Source: DASPTH01 sp046727575
Lineage (GTDB): Bacteria; Actinomycetota; Acidimicrobiia; IMCC26256; DASPTH01
DNA: 64,000 nt
Assembly (NCBI GenBank): GCA_046727575.1
Contig: JBKPCV010000046.1
Location: 16,841 to 80,840 of the forward strand
Reading direction: 5' to 3'
The translations under genes were made by a program, and so were the position numbers. Positions 9,362-19,748 of the stretch are shown piece by piece. Each line of letters starts with the position of its first letter. Position 1 is the stretch's first letter. A model generated the notes under the pieces. It was not told where the DNA came from, ran no database searches, and worked only from the letters and a program-made list of their open reading frames with translations.

Positions 9362-11050
9362 TCAGAGCCCGGCGAGTTCCGCTTCGAGCTGGCCGAGTCC
9401 CATGGGCCCGAGGTCGAGCGCGCGTCGGTGGAACGCCTTGAGGTCGAAGCCGTTGCCCGCACGCCGCCGGGCGGCGTCACGCGCGCCGAGCCACACCCGT
9501 TCGCCGACCTTGTAGCTGATCGCCTGGCCGGGCAACCCGAGGTAGCGGTCGACTTCGCTCGCCATGAAGTCGGGCGGGAACTTGCTGCGCTCGATCACGA
9601 ACGGCAGTGCGAGCTCGGGCGTCCACGTCTCGCCGGGCGCGTACCGCTCGTCGTCGGGGATCGCGAGCTCGAGGTGCATGCCGATGTCCACGACGACGCG
9701 CACCACGCGCATCGCCTGCGCGCGCAGCATGCCGAGCTCGTAGGCCGGGTCCTCGAGGTATCCGAGCTCGCCCATCAGGCGCTCCGCGTACAGCGCCCAT
9801 CCCTCGGCGTGACCCGAGGTGCCGGCGAGCGTGCGCTGGTAACGGCTCAACGTGTCCGCGAGGTAGCGCACTTGCGCGATCTGGAGGTGATGCCCCGGGA
9901 CGCCCTCGTGGTAGCAGATCGACACCTCGCCCCAGAGGGGGAACCGGGTCTTGCCGAGCGTCGGGTACCACGTACGGCCGGGGCGGCTGAAGTCCTCCGA
10001 CGGGCCCGTGTAGTACATCGCCGCCGCGCCACCCGGCGGAGCGATCATCGCCTCGACCCGCTTCACCGGATCGGGGATGTCGAAGTGCGTGCCGTCGAGC
10101 TCGGCGACGGTCCGGTCGAGCAGCTCCTGGTTCCACCGCCGGAACTCGTTCACGCCCTCGATGATGCGGTTCGGGTCGTTCTCGAGGTGCTCGATCACCT
10201 CGTCGACGTCGACACCCGGAATGATGCGCTCGGCAACCTGGCGCATCGCGTGCTCGATCCGGTGCAGCTCGTCCCACCCCCACTCGTACGTCTCGTCGAG
10301 ATCGAGCTCGATGCCGGAGAAGTCGCGCGCATAGAGCGCGTAGCGGTCGCGGCCGACCGGATCGTGCTCGACCGCGTGCGGCGCGTACTGCTCGACGAGA
10401 TATCGGCCCATCGCCGCGTACGCGGCGGTCGCCCGCGCTGCGAGCTCCTCGAGCCGATGCGCGAACACCGTGTGTCCGAACCCGCGCTGTTCGTAGTCTT
10501 CGACGAGCGTGCCGAAGAAGGGCGGCGTCGACGGATCGACGCCGCCCCAGATGTCGGCCTGTTGGGCGCACGCCACCGCTTGGCGACGCGCCGCGACGAC
10601 GCGCTGCTGCACGCCTTCGGTGAGCGCGGCCTCGATGCTCGCGAGGCCCTGCGGCACGAGCGCGAGTCGCTCGGCGATCGTCTGCCAATCGTCTTGAGTG
10701 TCACGCGGCATCAGGTCGAAGACCAGGCGCACGCCCTGGATCGGGCTGCCCAGAATGCGGACGTCCCGCAAACGCTCGCCGGCGTCGTGCTCCTCGAGCG
10801 CGAGATCGAGCCGTTCCTGCAGGACTCCCGCCGCCACGCGGTCCGCATCGGAATCGACCTTCAGCGTGGTGAGCGCACGCAGCGTGGCGCGGTTGTGCTC
10901 CGCCCGCTCGTCGATGGCGTCCGGCGAGTAGTCGGTCATCTCGTGGTCGTGGCCGGTGATGCCCTCGCCGGTGGCGGCGAGCGGGTCGAGTGCGGCGAAC
11001 CGCTCCACGTAGGCGTCCGCGAGCTCGTAGACGTCTGAACGGTTGGTCAT
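9362..11050 (-). CDS. DUF885 family putative metallopeptidase
   Basis: 562 residues, the usual length of the DUF885 family, whose members are predicted zinc peptidases related to gluzincins. The motif HEGVPGHHLQ at about 377-386 gives the expected HExxxxH metal site, followed by SGHAEGWALYAERLM near 418, which carries a conserved His/Glu pair. No signal peptide is visible, so it acts in the cytoplasm. The ATG at 11050 has GAGG six bases upstream; an ATG two codons earlier would sit on top of that site. It begins 2 nt after the CocE-type gene ends, so the two form an operon. Confidence 0.88.
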   Translation of the reverse strand: MTNRSDVYELADAYVERFAALDPLAATGEGITGHDHEMTDYSPDAIDERAEHNRATLRALTTLKVDSDADRVAAGVLQERLDLALEEHDAGERLRDVRILGSPIQGVRLVFDLMPRDTQDDWQTIAERLALVPQGLASIEAALTEGVQQRVVAARRQAVACAQQADIWGGVDPSTPPFFGTLVEDYEQRGFGHTVFAHRLEELAARATAAYAAMGRYLVEQYAPHAVEHDPVGRDRYALYARDFSGIELDLDETYEWGWDELHRIEHAMRQVAERIIPGVDVDEVIEHLENDPNRIIEGVNEFRRWNQELLDRTVAELDGTHFDIPDPVKRVEAMIAPPGGAAAMYYTGPSEDFSRPGRTWYPTLGKTRFPLWGEVSICYHEGVPGHHLQIAQVRYLADTLSRYQRTLAGTSGHAEGWALYAERLMGELGYLEDPAYELGMLRAQAMRVVRVVVDIGMHLELAIPDDERYAPGETWTPELALPFVIERSKFPPDFMASEVDRYLGLPGQAISYKVGERVWLGARDAARRRAGNGFDLKAFHRRALDLGPMGLGQLEAELAGL

Positions 11051-11052
11051 CG

Positions 11053-13275
11053 TCATCCTCGTGCGTTGTCTGTGGGCACGTACTGTCGGCACGGTTGTCC
11101 GCGAAGGCTCCCGCACGCGGGCAGCGGCGTGGTCACGTCGACTCCGGGTACGACCGGCAGCACGGCTCGCGACGGCCGCGCCGGGTCGATCGCGATCTCG
11201 TTCGTGACCTTGTGGTCGTAGGTGAGCGCGTCGAACGCCCACGATGGGCGGTTGCCGCCAGGAGGCTGGACGACGATGCGAACCCGCGAGCCCGCACGGA
11301 ACACGTGGCCGAACGGAAACAGCGGAACCCGCACGAGCGAGTATTCCCCCTTCGGGAGGGGCTTTGCATCTGCGGCGCGGTACGTGGGCACCGGGTGCAG
11401 CGCGGTCGACGCCGCCGAGTCGAGTGCGCGCTTGCTGGCGCGCAACCACCCGCTCTGGACGTAGGTCTCCTGGCGGTCGGGCCGCACCTCGCTCACGGTG
11501 ACTTCGAGATCGACGTCGGGCGCGGTGGAACGCAGCCAGAGATCGACGCTCCCGGACCCGACCATCACGGTGTCGGACGGCAAGGGATCGGTGACGTAGG
11601 CCACTGCCTTGTCGCCGGGAAGCGGACGCCAGGTGAGCCGGGGCGCGCCCGCCAGGCCGCTCGCGTCCGCGTCGCGTGCTTCGTCGCGCCCGGCCGGTGC
11701 CGACGTGCGGGGCAGCGCCGCAGGGTCGTACGTGAACCGATCACTGCTGCTCGTGGTCGGCGGCGCGCTCGACAGCTGACCGCGCGGGGCGAAGTACCAC
11801 CTCGTCGCGGTGGTCGCCGGCGGTGGCCAGCCCGCGAACGCGGCCTCGAAGCCGGCGACCGGTGCGCCGTCGGGACCGCCGGCGCCGCTGTCGAACAGCA
11901 CCCGTACCGAAGGCTCGGCCTCGTAGGCGGCGCGGGCGGTGTCGTAGTCGCTCGCGGGGTCGAACCGATCGGGCGGCAGGGTGACACCGTTGCCGAACAC
12001 GCCTGTGAGCGCGACCGATGCGATCGCACGAACGGTGGGGGAGATGCTCGGGACCCGGTGGGCGACGTAGAAGTCGAGGAACTCCGACCACCGGGTGACC
12101 ACTTCCGGTCCGAACGAGTCGGCATGCACGCCGTTCATCAGCGTGGCCTTGACCACGACGCCCGGGGCGAAATTGTCGAGCATCTCGGGGAAGTGGCCGC
12201 CCGTCTCTTCGTCCTGCCACGTTCCGGCGAGGAAGACGGGGACGTCGATCCGGTCGACGAACGTCGCGGGCGCGAGCGCGTCGGCCGCCCGCCCTCGGCC
12301 TCGGCCCAGCTGTTGGATCTCGCGCTCGACGTTCGGGGACTGCAGCCGCAGGGCCTGGTTCGTCTTGCACGTCGTGTCGCCATTGGCGATTCGCTTGCGG
12401 ACCCACTCGGACGCCGACGGGCGGGCGTCGTGCTGGCGGTCCTTCGCCCATGACACCGCGAACCCGTCGTTCAGGATGCCGCCGGGGTAGAGGGTCTGGT
12501 ACGTGTCGTCGAGGACCGATAGCGGCGCGATCGCGGCGAGGTGCGGCGGCCGCGTCGCCGCGACGAAGAGCTGCGTCAACCCGGCAAACGAGATGCCGAC
12601 CATGCCGACCATCCCGCGGGCGACCCACGGTTGCGCGGCGACGGTCTCGATCACGTCGTACCCGTCGAGTGACTGGAGCGGCTCGAAGTAGTCGAACGCG
12701 CCTCCTGAGCAGCCGGTGCCCCGCAGGTTCACGCCCACCGTCGCGTAGCCGAGCAGCTGCGCGATGGCGGATGCCGGTTGGCGGCCATTGGGGTTGGATG
12801 GGTCGTAGCCCGAGTACTCGACGACGGTCGGGTAGGGGCCGTCATCGACGGGGCCGGGCAAGACGACATTGACCGAGAGCCGGGTCCCGTCGCGAGTCGT
12901 GATGTACCCGAAGCCCGGCCCGATTCGCTGGGACGTGTACGTCGACGGCGGAGGAACGTCTGTCGTACGCGTGACGGTCACCGGCTCCGCATGCGCGTCG
13001 CCGGCCGACACGACATACCCCCGGGCGGGCGGGACGGCGCGGAATAACGCGCTGCCCTGGCGGTCGACGGTCTTGCGCGCGACGGTGGTGCCCGCGCCGT
13101 CGAGCAGTCGTGCCGTTGCGCCCGCGGGCGCGTTCGTGACCGCGACCTGGCGCACGCTGCCCTGCACCTGGAGGTCGGGCGCTGCCGCGGCCTGCCCCTT
13201 CGCAGCGAAGCCGGTGACCGCCAGCGACATCGCCGTGACCAACACCGCGGCGCGCCGGATTGCGGATCGCGCCAC
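11053..13275 (-). CDS. Secreted CocE/NonD-family hydrolase (X-Pro dipeptidyl-peptidase type)
   Basis: 740-residue exported alpha/beta hydrolase. Residues 1-30 are a signal peptide (RSAIRRAAVLV, then an Ala-rich cleavage region). After a short beta domain the catalytic S15 peptidase domain begins near 120: nucleophile GISFAG at about 227-232, LAGTWQDEETGG with the probable acid near 375, and NGVHAD with the His near 410. The C-terminal jelly-roll (from about 560, with VDLWLRSTAPDVDLEVTVSEV) is the family's X-Pro-peptidase C-terminal domain. The GTG at 13275 is preceded by TACCGT at 13288-13283 seven bases away, favouring a leaderless start over the longer open frame. Substrate could be Pro-containing peptides or esters. 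Confidence 0.85.
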   Translation of the reverse strand: MARSAIRRAAVLVTAMSLAVTGFAAKGQAAAAPDLQVQGSVRQVAVTNAPAGATARLLDGAGTTVARKTVDRQGSALFRAVPPARGYVVSAGDAHAEPVTVTRTTDVPPPSTYTSQRIGPGFGYITTRDGTRLSVNVVLPGPVDDGPYPTVVEYSGYDPSNPNGRQPASAIAQLLGYATVGVNLRGTGCSGGAFDYFEPLQSLDGYDVIETVAAQPWVARGMVGMVGISFAGLTQLFVAATRPPHLAAIAPLSVLDDTYQTLYPGGILNDGFAVSWAKDRQHDARPSASEWVRKRIANGDTTCKTNQALRLQSPNVEREIQQLGRGRGRAADALAPATFVDRIDVPVFLAGTWQDEETGGHFPEMLDNFAPGVVVKATLMNGVHADSFGPEVVTRWSEFLDFYVAHRVPSISPTVRAIASVALTGVFGNGVTLPPDRFDPASDYDTARAAYEAEPSVRVLFDSGAGGPDGAPVAGFEAAFAGWPPPATTATRWYFAPRGQLSSAPPTTSSSDRFTYDPAALPRTSAPAGRDEARDADASGLAGAPRLTWRPLPGDKAVAYVTDPLPSDTVMVGSGSVDLWLRSTAPDVDLEVTVSEVRPDRQETYVQSGWLRASKRALDSAASTALHPVPTYRAADAKPLPKGEYSLVRVPLFPFGHVFRAGSRVRIVVQPPGGNRPSWAFDALTYDHKVTNEIAIDPARPSRAVLPVVPGVDVTTPLPACGSLRGQPCRQYVPTDNARG

Positions 13276-13282
13276 GTCGAGG

Positions 13283-13288
13283 ACGGTA
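13283..13288 (-). promoter_or_regulatory. -10 box for leaderless CocE-type gene
   Basis: TACCGT read on the minus strand, seven bases before the GTG at 13275. A transcript would start at or within a base or two of the start codon. No ribosome-binding site is visible there. Confidence 0.55.
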
Positions 13289-13319
13289 CCGCGCCCCTGG
13301 GCCGTGGCAGGATCGGGCG

Positions 13320-14165
13320 GTGACGAGCATCGAGGGGTCACACGCCATCGTGACGGGCGGGTCGAGCGGCATCGGTCTCGCAACCGCGCGGCTGCTCGTC
13401 GCGCGTGGTGCGCGGGTGTCGCTGGTGGCGCGCGACCGCGCCCGGCTCGCCGCGGCCGAACGTGAAGTCGCGGGCGAGGCGCCGCGCGGCTCCTCGCCGG
13501 CGGTGCGCGTATCGAGCGCGAGCGCCGACGTACGCGACGCCGGCGCGCTGCACGAAGCGGTCGCGCGGCTCGCCGAGACTCTGGGTCCGTGCGACGTCCT
13601 CGTGGCGGCGGCGGGGACTGCGCACCCCGGCTACTTCGAGCGCCTCGACGATGCTGTTTTCCGCGACCAGATGGAGGTCGACTACTTCGGCACCCTCCAC
13701 GCCGTTCGCTCGGTCGTGGGCTCGATGACGGAGCGTGGGCGCGGCCATCTCGTGCTGGTGTCGTCGACCGCCGCGCTGATCGGCGTCTTCGGGTACAGCG
13801 CGTACGCGCCTGCCAAAGCGGCGGTCCGGAGCCTCGCCGAGTCGTTGCGCCCCGAGCTCCAGCCTTCGGGTGTGAAGGTGTCGTGCGCTTTCCCTCCCGA
13901 CACGCGGACGCCGGGGTTCGAGCGTGAGAACGCGCTGAAGCCCGAAGAGACCGCGCTGATCTCCGCCTCGATCAAACCGCGCGACCCCATGGCGGTCGCG
14001 CGTGCGATCGTGCGCGGCATCGAACGGGACCGATTCGTGATCACCGCCGACGTGCAAACCGCGGCACTGGCGCGCGCAGCCCGTCTGTTCGACCCGTTGG
14101 TGCGGCGCACCACCGACCGTGCGGTACGAGCGGTACGAAGACAACGCGGTACGTTCGGGCCATGA
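13320..14165 (+). CDS. Short-chain dehydrogenase/reductase (3-ketodihydrosphingosine-reductase-like)
   Basis: 281-residue NAD(P)-dependent oxidoreductase. Rossmann motif TGGSSGIG at about 12-19, AAAG around 97, catalytic Ser in LVSSTA near 155 and the YxxxK pair (YAPAK) near 169. The FPPDTRTPGF segment after the catalytic Lys resembles 3-ketosphinganine reductases, but a general fatty-acyl or steroid substrate is possible. The GTG start at 13320 is 44 nt from the divergent hydrolase start. Its stop overlaps the fumC ATG (ATGA), indicating coupling. Confidence 0.88.
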   Translation: MTSIEGSHAIVTGGSSGIGLATARLLVARGARVSLVARDRARLAAAEREVAGEAPRGSSPAVRVSSASADVRDAGALHEAVARLAETLGPCDVLVAAAGTAHPGYFERLDDAVFRDQMEVDYFGTLHAVRSVVGSMTERGRGHLVLVSSTAALIGVFGYSAYAPAKAAVRSLAESLRPELQPSGVKVSCAFPPDTRTPGFERENALKPEETALISASIKPRDPMAVARAIVRGIERDRFVITADVQTAALARAARLFDPLVRRTTDRAVRAVRRQRGTFGP

Positions 14166-15553
14166 CGACGCGCACCGAGACCGACTCCATGGGTGCTATC
14201 GAAGTTCCGGCTGGGCACTACTGGGGCGCCCAGACGCAGCGCTCCCTTCATCACTTCGCCATCGGCGACAACCGGATGCCCCGCGCGGTGATCCGTGGGA
14301 TGGCAGTCCTCAAGAAGGCCGCTGCGATCGTGAACCGGGAGTTGGGCAAGCTCTCGCCGGAGAAGGCGGCTCTCATCATCCAGGCGGCCGACGAGATCCT
14401 CGACGGCGAGCTCGACGACGAGTTCCCGCTGTCGGTGTGGCAGACGGGCAGCGGCACGCAGACGAACATGAACGTCAACGAGGTGATCTCCAACCGCGCC
14501 ATCGAGCTCGCGGGTGGGGAGATCGGGACGAAGAAGCCGATCCACCCGAACGACGACGTGAACATGTCGCAGTCGTCGAACGACACGTTTCCGACGGCCA
14601 TGCACATTGCCGCCGCCGAAAACCTCGTGCACGAGCTCGTGCCGTCCGTGCGACGCCTTCGGGCCGCGCTCGCGGCCAAGGCCGAGGAGTTCGCCCCCAT
14701 CGTGAAGATCGGGCGGACGCACCTCCAAGACGCGGTGCCCCTCACGCTCGGCCAGGAGTTCGGCGGCTACGTCGCGCAGCTCGACGCCGACCTCGAGCGC
14801 ATCGAGCAGGTGCTCCCAGGCTTGTACGAGCTCGCGATCGGGGGCACCGCCGTGGGCACCGGCCTGAACACGCACCCCGAGTTCGCCGAGCGCACCGCGG
14901 CGGAGATCGCGGCGCTCACCGGGCTCCCGTTCGTTTCCGCGCCCAACAAGTTTGCGGCGCTGGCGGCCCACGACGCGCTGGTGTTCGCGAGCGGCGCGCT
15001 CAGGACGCTCGCGGTGTCGCTCATGAAGATCGCCAACGACATCCGGTGGTTGGCATCGGGGCCGCGGGCCGGACTCGGCGAGCTGATCCTCCCCGAGAAC
15101 GAGCCTGGCTCGTCGATCATGCCGGGCAAGGTCAATCCCACCCAGAGCGAAGCCATGACGATGGTGTGTGTCCAGGTCATGGGCAACGACACGACGATCG
15201 GGATCGCCGGCTCGCAGGGGAACTTCGAGCTGAATGTCTTCAAGCCGGTGATGATCTTCAACCTGCTTCACTCCGTGGACCTGCTCGCCGGTGCGTGCGA
15301 CGGGTTCCGCGAGTTCGCGGTCGAGGGCGTGCAGGCCGACGAAGAGGCCATCGCCGAGTACGTGGCCGACTCGCTCATGGCGGTCACAGCGCTCACGCCG
15401 CACATCGGCTACGACTCCGCAGCCGCGGTTGCCAAGCACGCGCACCAGCACAGGCTCAGGCTCAAGGACGCGGTTGTCGGCCTCGGACACCTCACCGCGG
15501 AGGAGTTCGACCGGCTCGTGCGGCCGGAGAACATGACGCGCCCAGGGGAATAG
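14162..15553 (+). CDS. fumC: Fumarate hydratase class II
   Basis: 463-residue, iron-independent fumarase of the aspartase/fumarase superfamily; interconverts fumarate and malate in the TCA cycle. GSGTQTNMNVNEV at about 98-110, SSNDTFPTAMH near 138, TVGRTHLQDA-type segment (IGRTHLQDAVP) near 181 and the signature loop GSSIMPGKVNP at about 318-328 with the catalytic Ser are all intact. Length is normal. It is translationally coupled to the SDR gene and is followed 30 nt later by a glutathione peroxidase. Confidence 0.97.
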   Translation: MTTRTETDSMGAIEVPAGHYWGAQTQRSLHHFAIGDNRMPRAVIRGMAVLKKAAAIVNRELGKLSPEKAALIIQAADEILDGELDDEFPLSVWQTGSGTQTNMNVNEVISNRAIELAGGEIGTKKPIHPNDDVNMSQSSNDTFPTAMHIAAAENLVHELVPSVRRLRAALAAKAEEFAPIVKIGRTHLQDAVPLTLGQEFGGYVAQLDADLERIEQVLPGLYELAIGGTAVGTGLNTHPEFAERTAAEIAALTGLPFVSAPNKFAALAAHDALVFASGALRTLAVSLMKIANDIRWLASGPRAGLGELILPENEPGSSIMPGKVNPTQSEAMTMVCVQVMGNDTTIGIAGSQGNFELNVFKPVMIFNLLHSVDLLAGACDGFREFAVEGVQADEEAIAEYVADSLMAVTALTPHIGYDSAAAVAKHAHQHRLRLKDAVVGLGHLTAEEFDRLVRPENMTRPGE

Positions 15554-15583
15554 GCTGCGGCAAACAGACCGAGGGGAGTACCT

Positions 15584-16072
15584 GTGTCCATCTACGACGC
15601 GAAGATCAAGACGCTCGAGGGCGAACCGGCCGACTTGTCGGAGTACAAGGGCAAAGCGCTGCTCATGGTGAACGTCGCCTCGAAGTGCGGGCTCACGCCG
15701 CAGTACGAAGGACTGCAGGGTCTCCACGAGAAGTACGCCGCCCGGGGCTTCGAGGTGCTCGGCTTCCCGTGCAACCAGTTCATGGGTCAGGAGCCGGGAA
15801 CACCCGAGGAGATCCGGGAGTTCTGCGACACGAACTACCAGGTGACGTTCCCGCTGTTCGAGAAGATCGACGTCAACGGTGCCCAACGGCACGCCGTGTA
15901 CGAAGAGCTCACCGCGACGCCCGACGCCGAGGGCGAAGCCGGCGACGTGAAGTGGAACTTCGAGAAGTTCCTGATCTCGCCGGACGGCAACATCGTCGCC
16001 CGGTTCCGACCCCAGGTCACCCCGGAAGACGCGGCGATGGTCACGGCGATCGAGGAACAGCTCCCGGGCTAA
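15584..16072 (+). CDS. Glutathione peroxidase family thiol peroxidase (Cys type)
   Basis: 162-residue peroxidase. NVASKCGLTPQY puts the peroxidatic Cys at 35 in the place of selenocysteine; GFPCNQF near 64-70 supplies the Gln and KWNFEKFLI near 128 the Trp and Asn of the catalytic tetrad. In bacteria such Cys enzymes usually use thioredoxin rather than glutathione, and in a mycothiol organism that is the likely electron source. The GTG start at 15584 follows a GAGGGGAG site at 15571-15578. It ends just before a strong hairpin. Confidence 0.94.
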   Translation: MSIYDAKIKTLEGEPADLSEYKGKALLMVNVASKCGLTPQYEGLQGLHEKYAARGFEVLGFPCNQFMGQEPGTPEEIREFCDTNYQVTFPLFEKIDVNGAQRHAVYEELTATPDAEGEAGDVKWNFEKFLISPDGNIVARFRPQVTPEDAAMVTAIEEQLPG

Positions 16073-16077
16073 CGCTT

Positions 16078-16107
16078 CACGGGAGGGGGGGCAGGCCCCC
16101 TCCCGTG
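16078..16107 (+). terminator. Strong GC hairpin after the fumC-gpx operon
   Basis: CACGGGAGGGGG at 16078-16089 pairs perfectly with CCCCCTCCCGTG at 16096-16107, a 12-bp stem with a 6-nt loop. It lies five bases after the peroxidase stop. No U tract follows, as is common in high-GC actinomycetes. Confidence 0.7.
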
Positions 16108-16335
16108 CCTCCCCCGGCGCGACTCTGTCGCAGTCGAGCGGGATCCGGGGCGGCACAGCCGCCCCTCGGCGCCTGGGTTCTTCGCGGGGGGACGGCTCAT
16201 TGCTGCCCTCCCCCGCCGAGAAAGCCGGGCGTTTCGCTCGGGAATGGCGGGCCTCGGGACTGCGTTGTCTCTGCCGTAATCGTGTAATCAAGCCGTGGTG
16301 TCGAGGCATGTGCCTGGGCCCCACCTGAAGGAACG
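16108..16335 (+). other. Non-coding stretch upstream of lon
   Basis: No gene is visible. It contains a second small hairpin GGGGCGGC-ACA-GCCGCCCC at 16147-16165 and then an AT-richer stretch around 16263-16290 (TAATCGTGTAATCA) where the lon promoter probably lies. I found no HspR (HAIR) inverted repeat, so heat-shock control is not evident. Confidence 0.4.
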
Positions 16336-18675
16336 ATGATGCCCGAGACCGAGATCCTCACCCTGCCGTTGCTGCCACTGCCGAACGGGGTCGTCCTGCC
16401 CCAGATGGTCGTGACGCTCGCGATCGAATCGGCCGAGGCACGGGACGCGGCGATGGGCGCCCTGACGGCGGACCGCCGCGTGCTCCTCGTGCCCCGTGTC
16501 GGGTCCGGCTACGCCCGGATCGGGACCATCGCCCGCGTCGAGAACGAGGGCGAGCTGCCCGGTGGTGGACGCGCCCTGGTACTTCGCGGCCTTTCCCGCG
16601 CGGTCGTCGGCTCGCCGGCGCAGAGTGACCGCATCGGCGTGTGGGTCAACGCCGAGCCGGTGGTGGAGCCCACCTCCGTGTCGGGTCGTGCCCGGGAACT
16701 TGCCCGGGAGTACCGCGCCATCGTGCGGGGCATCGCCGAGCGACTCGGTTCGGCGAGGTTCGCCGACGCCCTGCAGGGCGTCGATGACATCGGCGCGCTC
16801 GCTGACACTGCCGGCTGGTCACCTGACCTGTCGATCGAGCGCAAGGTCGAGCTGCTCGAGACGATCGACCCCGAGGCTCGCCTCGAGAAGGCGCTCACCT
16901 GGGCGCGCGAGGCGCTCGCCGAGCTCGACGTGTCGGAGCAGATTCGCCGACGCGTCACCGACGACATGGACAAGACGCAGCGCGAGTTCCTCCTGCGTCA
17001 ACAGCTGGCTGCAATTCGCAAGGAGCTCGGCGAGAGCGGCGACGAGGACGACGCCGTGGCGGAGTACCGGCGCCGGCTCGATGAGACACAGCTGCCCGAC
17101 GCAGCGCGCGAAGCGATCACACGCGAGGTCGACCGCCTCGAGCGCACGAGCGAGCAGAGTCCGGAGCACGGCTGGATCCGCACCTGGATCGACACCGCGC
17201 TCGACGTGCCGTGGGGCACGCGCTCCGACGACAAGCTCGACGTGGGCGAAGCGCGCACGATCCTCGACGCCGACCACACCGGACTGGACGACGTGAAGGA
17301 CCGCATCGTGGAGTACCTCGCGGTCCGCAAGCTGCGCGCCGGGCGCGGGATGACCGACACCGGTGTGCGCGGTGCCGGCGCGATTCTCGCATTGGTCGGC
17401 CCGCCGGGCGTCGGCAAGACCTCGCTCGGCGAGTCGGTGGCGCGTGCGCTCGGCCGCAAGTTCGTGCGCGTCGCGCTCGGTGGTGTGCACGACGAGGCGG
17501 AGCTCCGCGGTCACCGTCGCACCTACGTCGGCGCGCGGCCCGGCCGGATCGTGCGCGCGATCACCGAGGCGGGCACGATGAACCCTGTGATCGTCCTCGA
17601 CGAGGTCGACAAGCTCGGCGCGGACTGGCGCGGCGATCCGTCGTCAGCCTTGCTCGAAGTGCTCGACCCCGCGCAGAACCACACCTTCCGCGACCACTAC
17701 CTGGAGATCGATCTCGACCTCTCGGACGTGCTGTTCCTCGCCACCGGGAACCTCGCGGAGACGATTCCCGGACCGCTGCTCGACAGGCTCGAGGTGATCC
17801 GGCTCGACGGGTACACCGAGGACGAGAAGGTCACCATCGCTCGCGAGCACTTGCTGGCGCGCCAGCTCGAGCGCAACGGCCTCACCGCCGACGACGTCTC
17901 GGTCTCCGACGACGCGCTGCGTCATGTCGTCGTCGACTACACGCGGGAAGCGGGTGTCCGCAACCTCGAGCGCGAGCTCGGCAAGCTGCTCCGCAAGACC
18001 GCGGCGCGCGTCGCGACTGGTGAGGTCGCGCCGCCAGTCGTCATCGGCGAGGACGAGGTGACGCCCGCGCTCGGTCGTCCCAGGTTCTTCCCCGAGGTCG
18101 CGGACCGCGCGACGATGCCGGGCGTGGCGACGGGGCTCGCGGTGACCGGCACCGGTGGGGATGTGCTCTTCATCGAGGCGAACGTGATGGACGGTGAAGG
18201 TCTGACGCTCACCGGTCAGCTCGGCGACGTGATGAAGGAATCGGCGCAGATCGCCTTGTCGTACGTTCAGGCGCACGCGGCTGAATTCGGCATCGCGCCG
18301 CAAAAGGCCGCTCGTCGGTTCCACGTGCACGTGCCCGCGGGCGCGATCCCGAAGGACGGCCCGTCGGCCGGCGTCACGATGACCACGGCCCTGGTGAGCC
18401 TCCTGACCGGAAGGCCCGTCCGTGCCGGCGTCGGGATGACCGGCGAGGTCACTCTGCAGGGACGCGTCCTGCCGATCGGCGGTGTGAAGCAGAAGGTCCT
18501 GGCCGCGCAGCGTGCGGGACTGGACACCGTCATCCTGCCGCAACGCAACGGGCCCGACCTCGACGACGTGCCCGAGTCGGTACGCGACGTCATGACGTTC
18601 CATCTCGTCGACGACGTGCGCGAGGTGCTCGCGCTCGCGCTCGACGAGGTGGCCGAGGCTCGCGCCGCCGCGTAA
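16336..18675 (+). CDS. lon: ATP-dependent protease La (Lon)
   Basis: 779-residue AAA+ serine protease that degrades misfolded and regulatory proteins. The N-terminal LON substrate domain spans about 1-195, a helical part with the QREFLLRQQLAAIRKELGE segment follows, Walker A GPPGVGKTS is at about 355-363, Walker B VIVLDEVDKLG near 418, and the C-terminal protease has DGPSAGVTMTTALVS with Ser at about 677 and GGVKQK with Lys at about 718. All catalytic residues are present. Two in-frame ATG codons open the gene; the second (16339) has better spacing to AAGGA at 16327-16331. Downstream it converges with the peptide transporter operon across a hairpin. Confidence 0.97.
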   Translation: MMPETEILTLPLLPLPNGVVLPQMVVTLAIESAEARDAAMGALTADRRVLLVPRVGSGYARIGTIARVENEGELPGGGRALVLRGLSRAVVGSPAQSDRIGVWVNAEPVVEPTSVSGRARELAREYRAIVRGIAERLGSARFADALQGVDDIGALADTAGWSPDLSIERKVELLETIDPEARLEKALTWAREALAELDVSEQIRRRVTDDMDKTQREFLLRQQLAAIRKELGESGDEDDAVAEYRRRLDETQLPDAAREAITREVDRLERTSEQSPEHGWIRTWIDTALDVPWGTRSDDKLDVGEARTILDADHTGLDDVKDRIVEYLAVRKLRAGRGMTDTGVRGAGAILALVGPPGVGKTSLGESVARALGRKFVRVALGGVHDEAELRGHRRTYVGARPGRIVRAITEAGTMNPVIVLDEVDKLGADWRGDPSSALLEVLDPAQNHTFRDHYLEIDLDLSDVLFLATGNLAETIPGPLLDRLEVIRLDGYTEDEKVTIAREHLLARQLERNGLTADDVSVSDDALRHVVVDYTREAGVRNLERELGKLLRKTAARVATGEVAPPVVIGEDEVTPALGRPRFFPEVADRATMPGVATGLAVTGTGGDVLFIEANVMDGEGLTLTGQLGDVMKESAQIALSYVQAHAAEFGIAPQKAARRFHVHVPAGAIPKDGPSAGVTMTTALVSLLTGRPVRAGVGMTGEVTLQGRVLPIGGVKQKVLAAQRAGLDTVILPQRNGPDLDDVPESVRDVMTFHLVDDVREVLALALDEVAEARAAA

Positions 18676-18696
18676 CGACGGGTCGACTCCGCTGCG

Positions 18697-18719
18697 CCGC
18701 CGCGTCACCGTCTCGACGG

Positions 18720-18730
<11 letters not shown>
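18697..18730. terminator. Bidirectional hairpin terminator overlapping an ABC stop codon
   Basis: Arms 18697-18711 and 18716-18730 pair over 15 positions with one mismatch around a CTCG tetraloop. It separates the convergent lon and transporter genes. The TAA stop of the ATPase gene (18720-18722 on the minus strand) lies inside the right arm. Confidence 0.65.

Positions 18731-19747
<1,017 letters not shown>

Positions 19748-19748
<1 letters not shown>

Noticed and set aside
13682..16324. 880-codon open frame on the minus strand
   Set aside because: Antisense shadow of the SDR, fumC and peroxidase genes with no recognisable motif.
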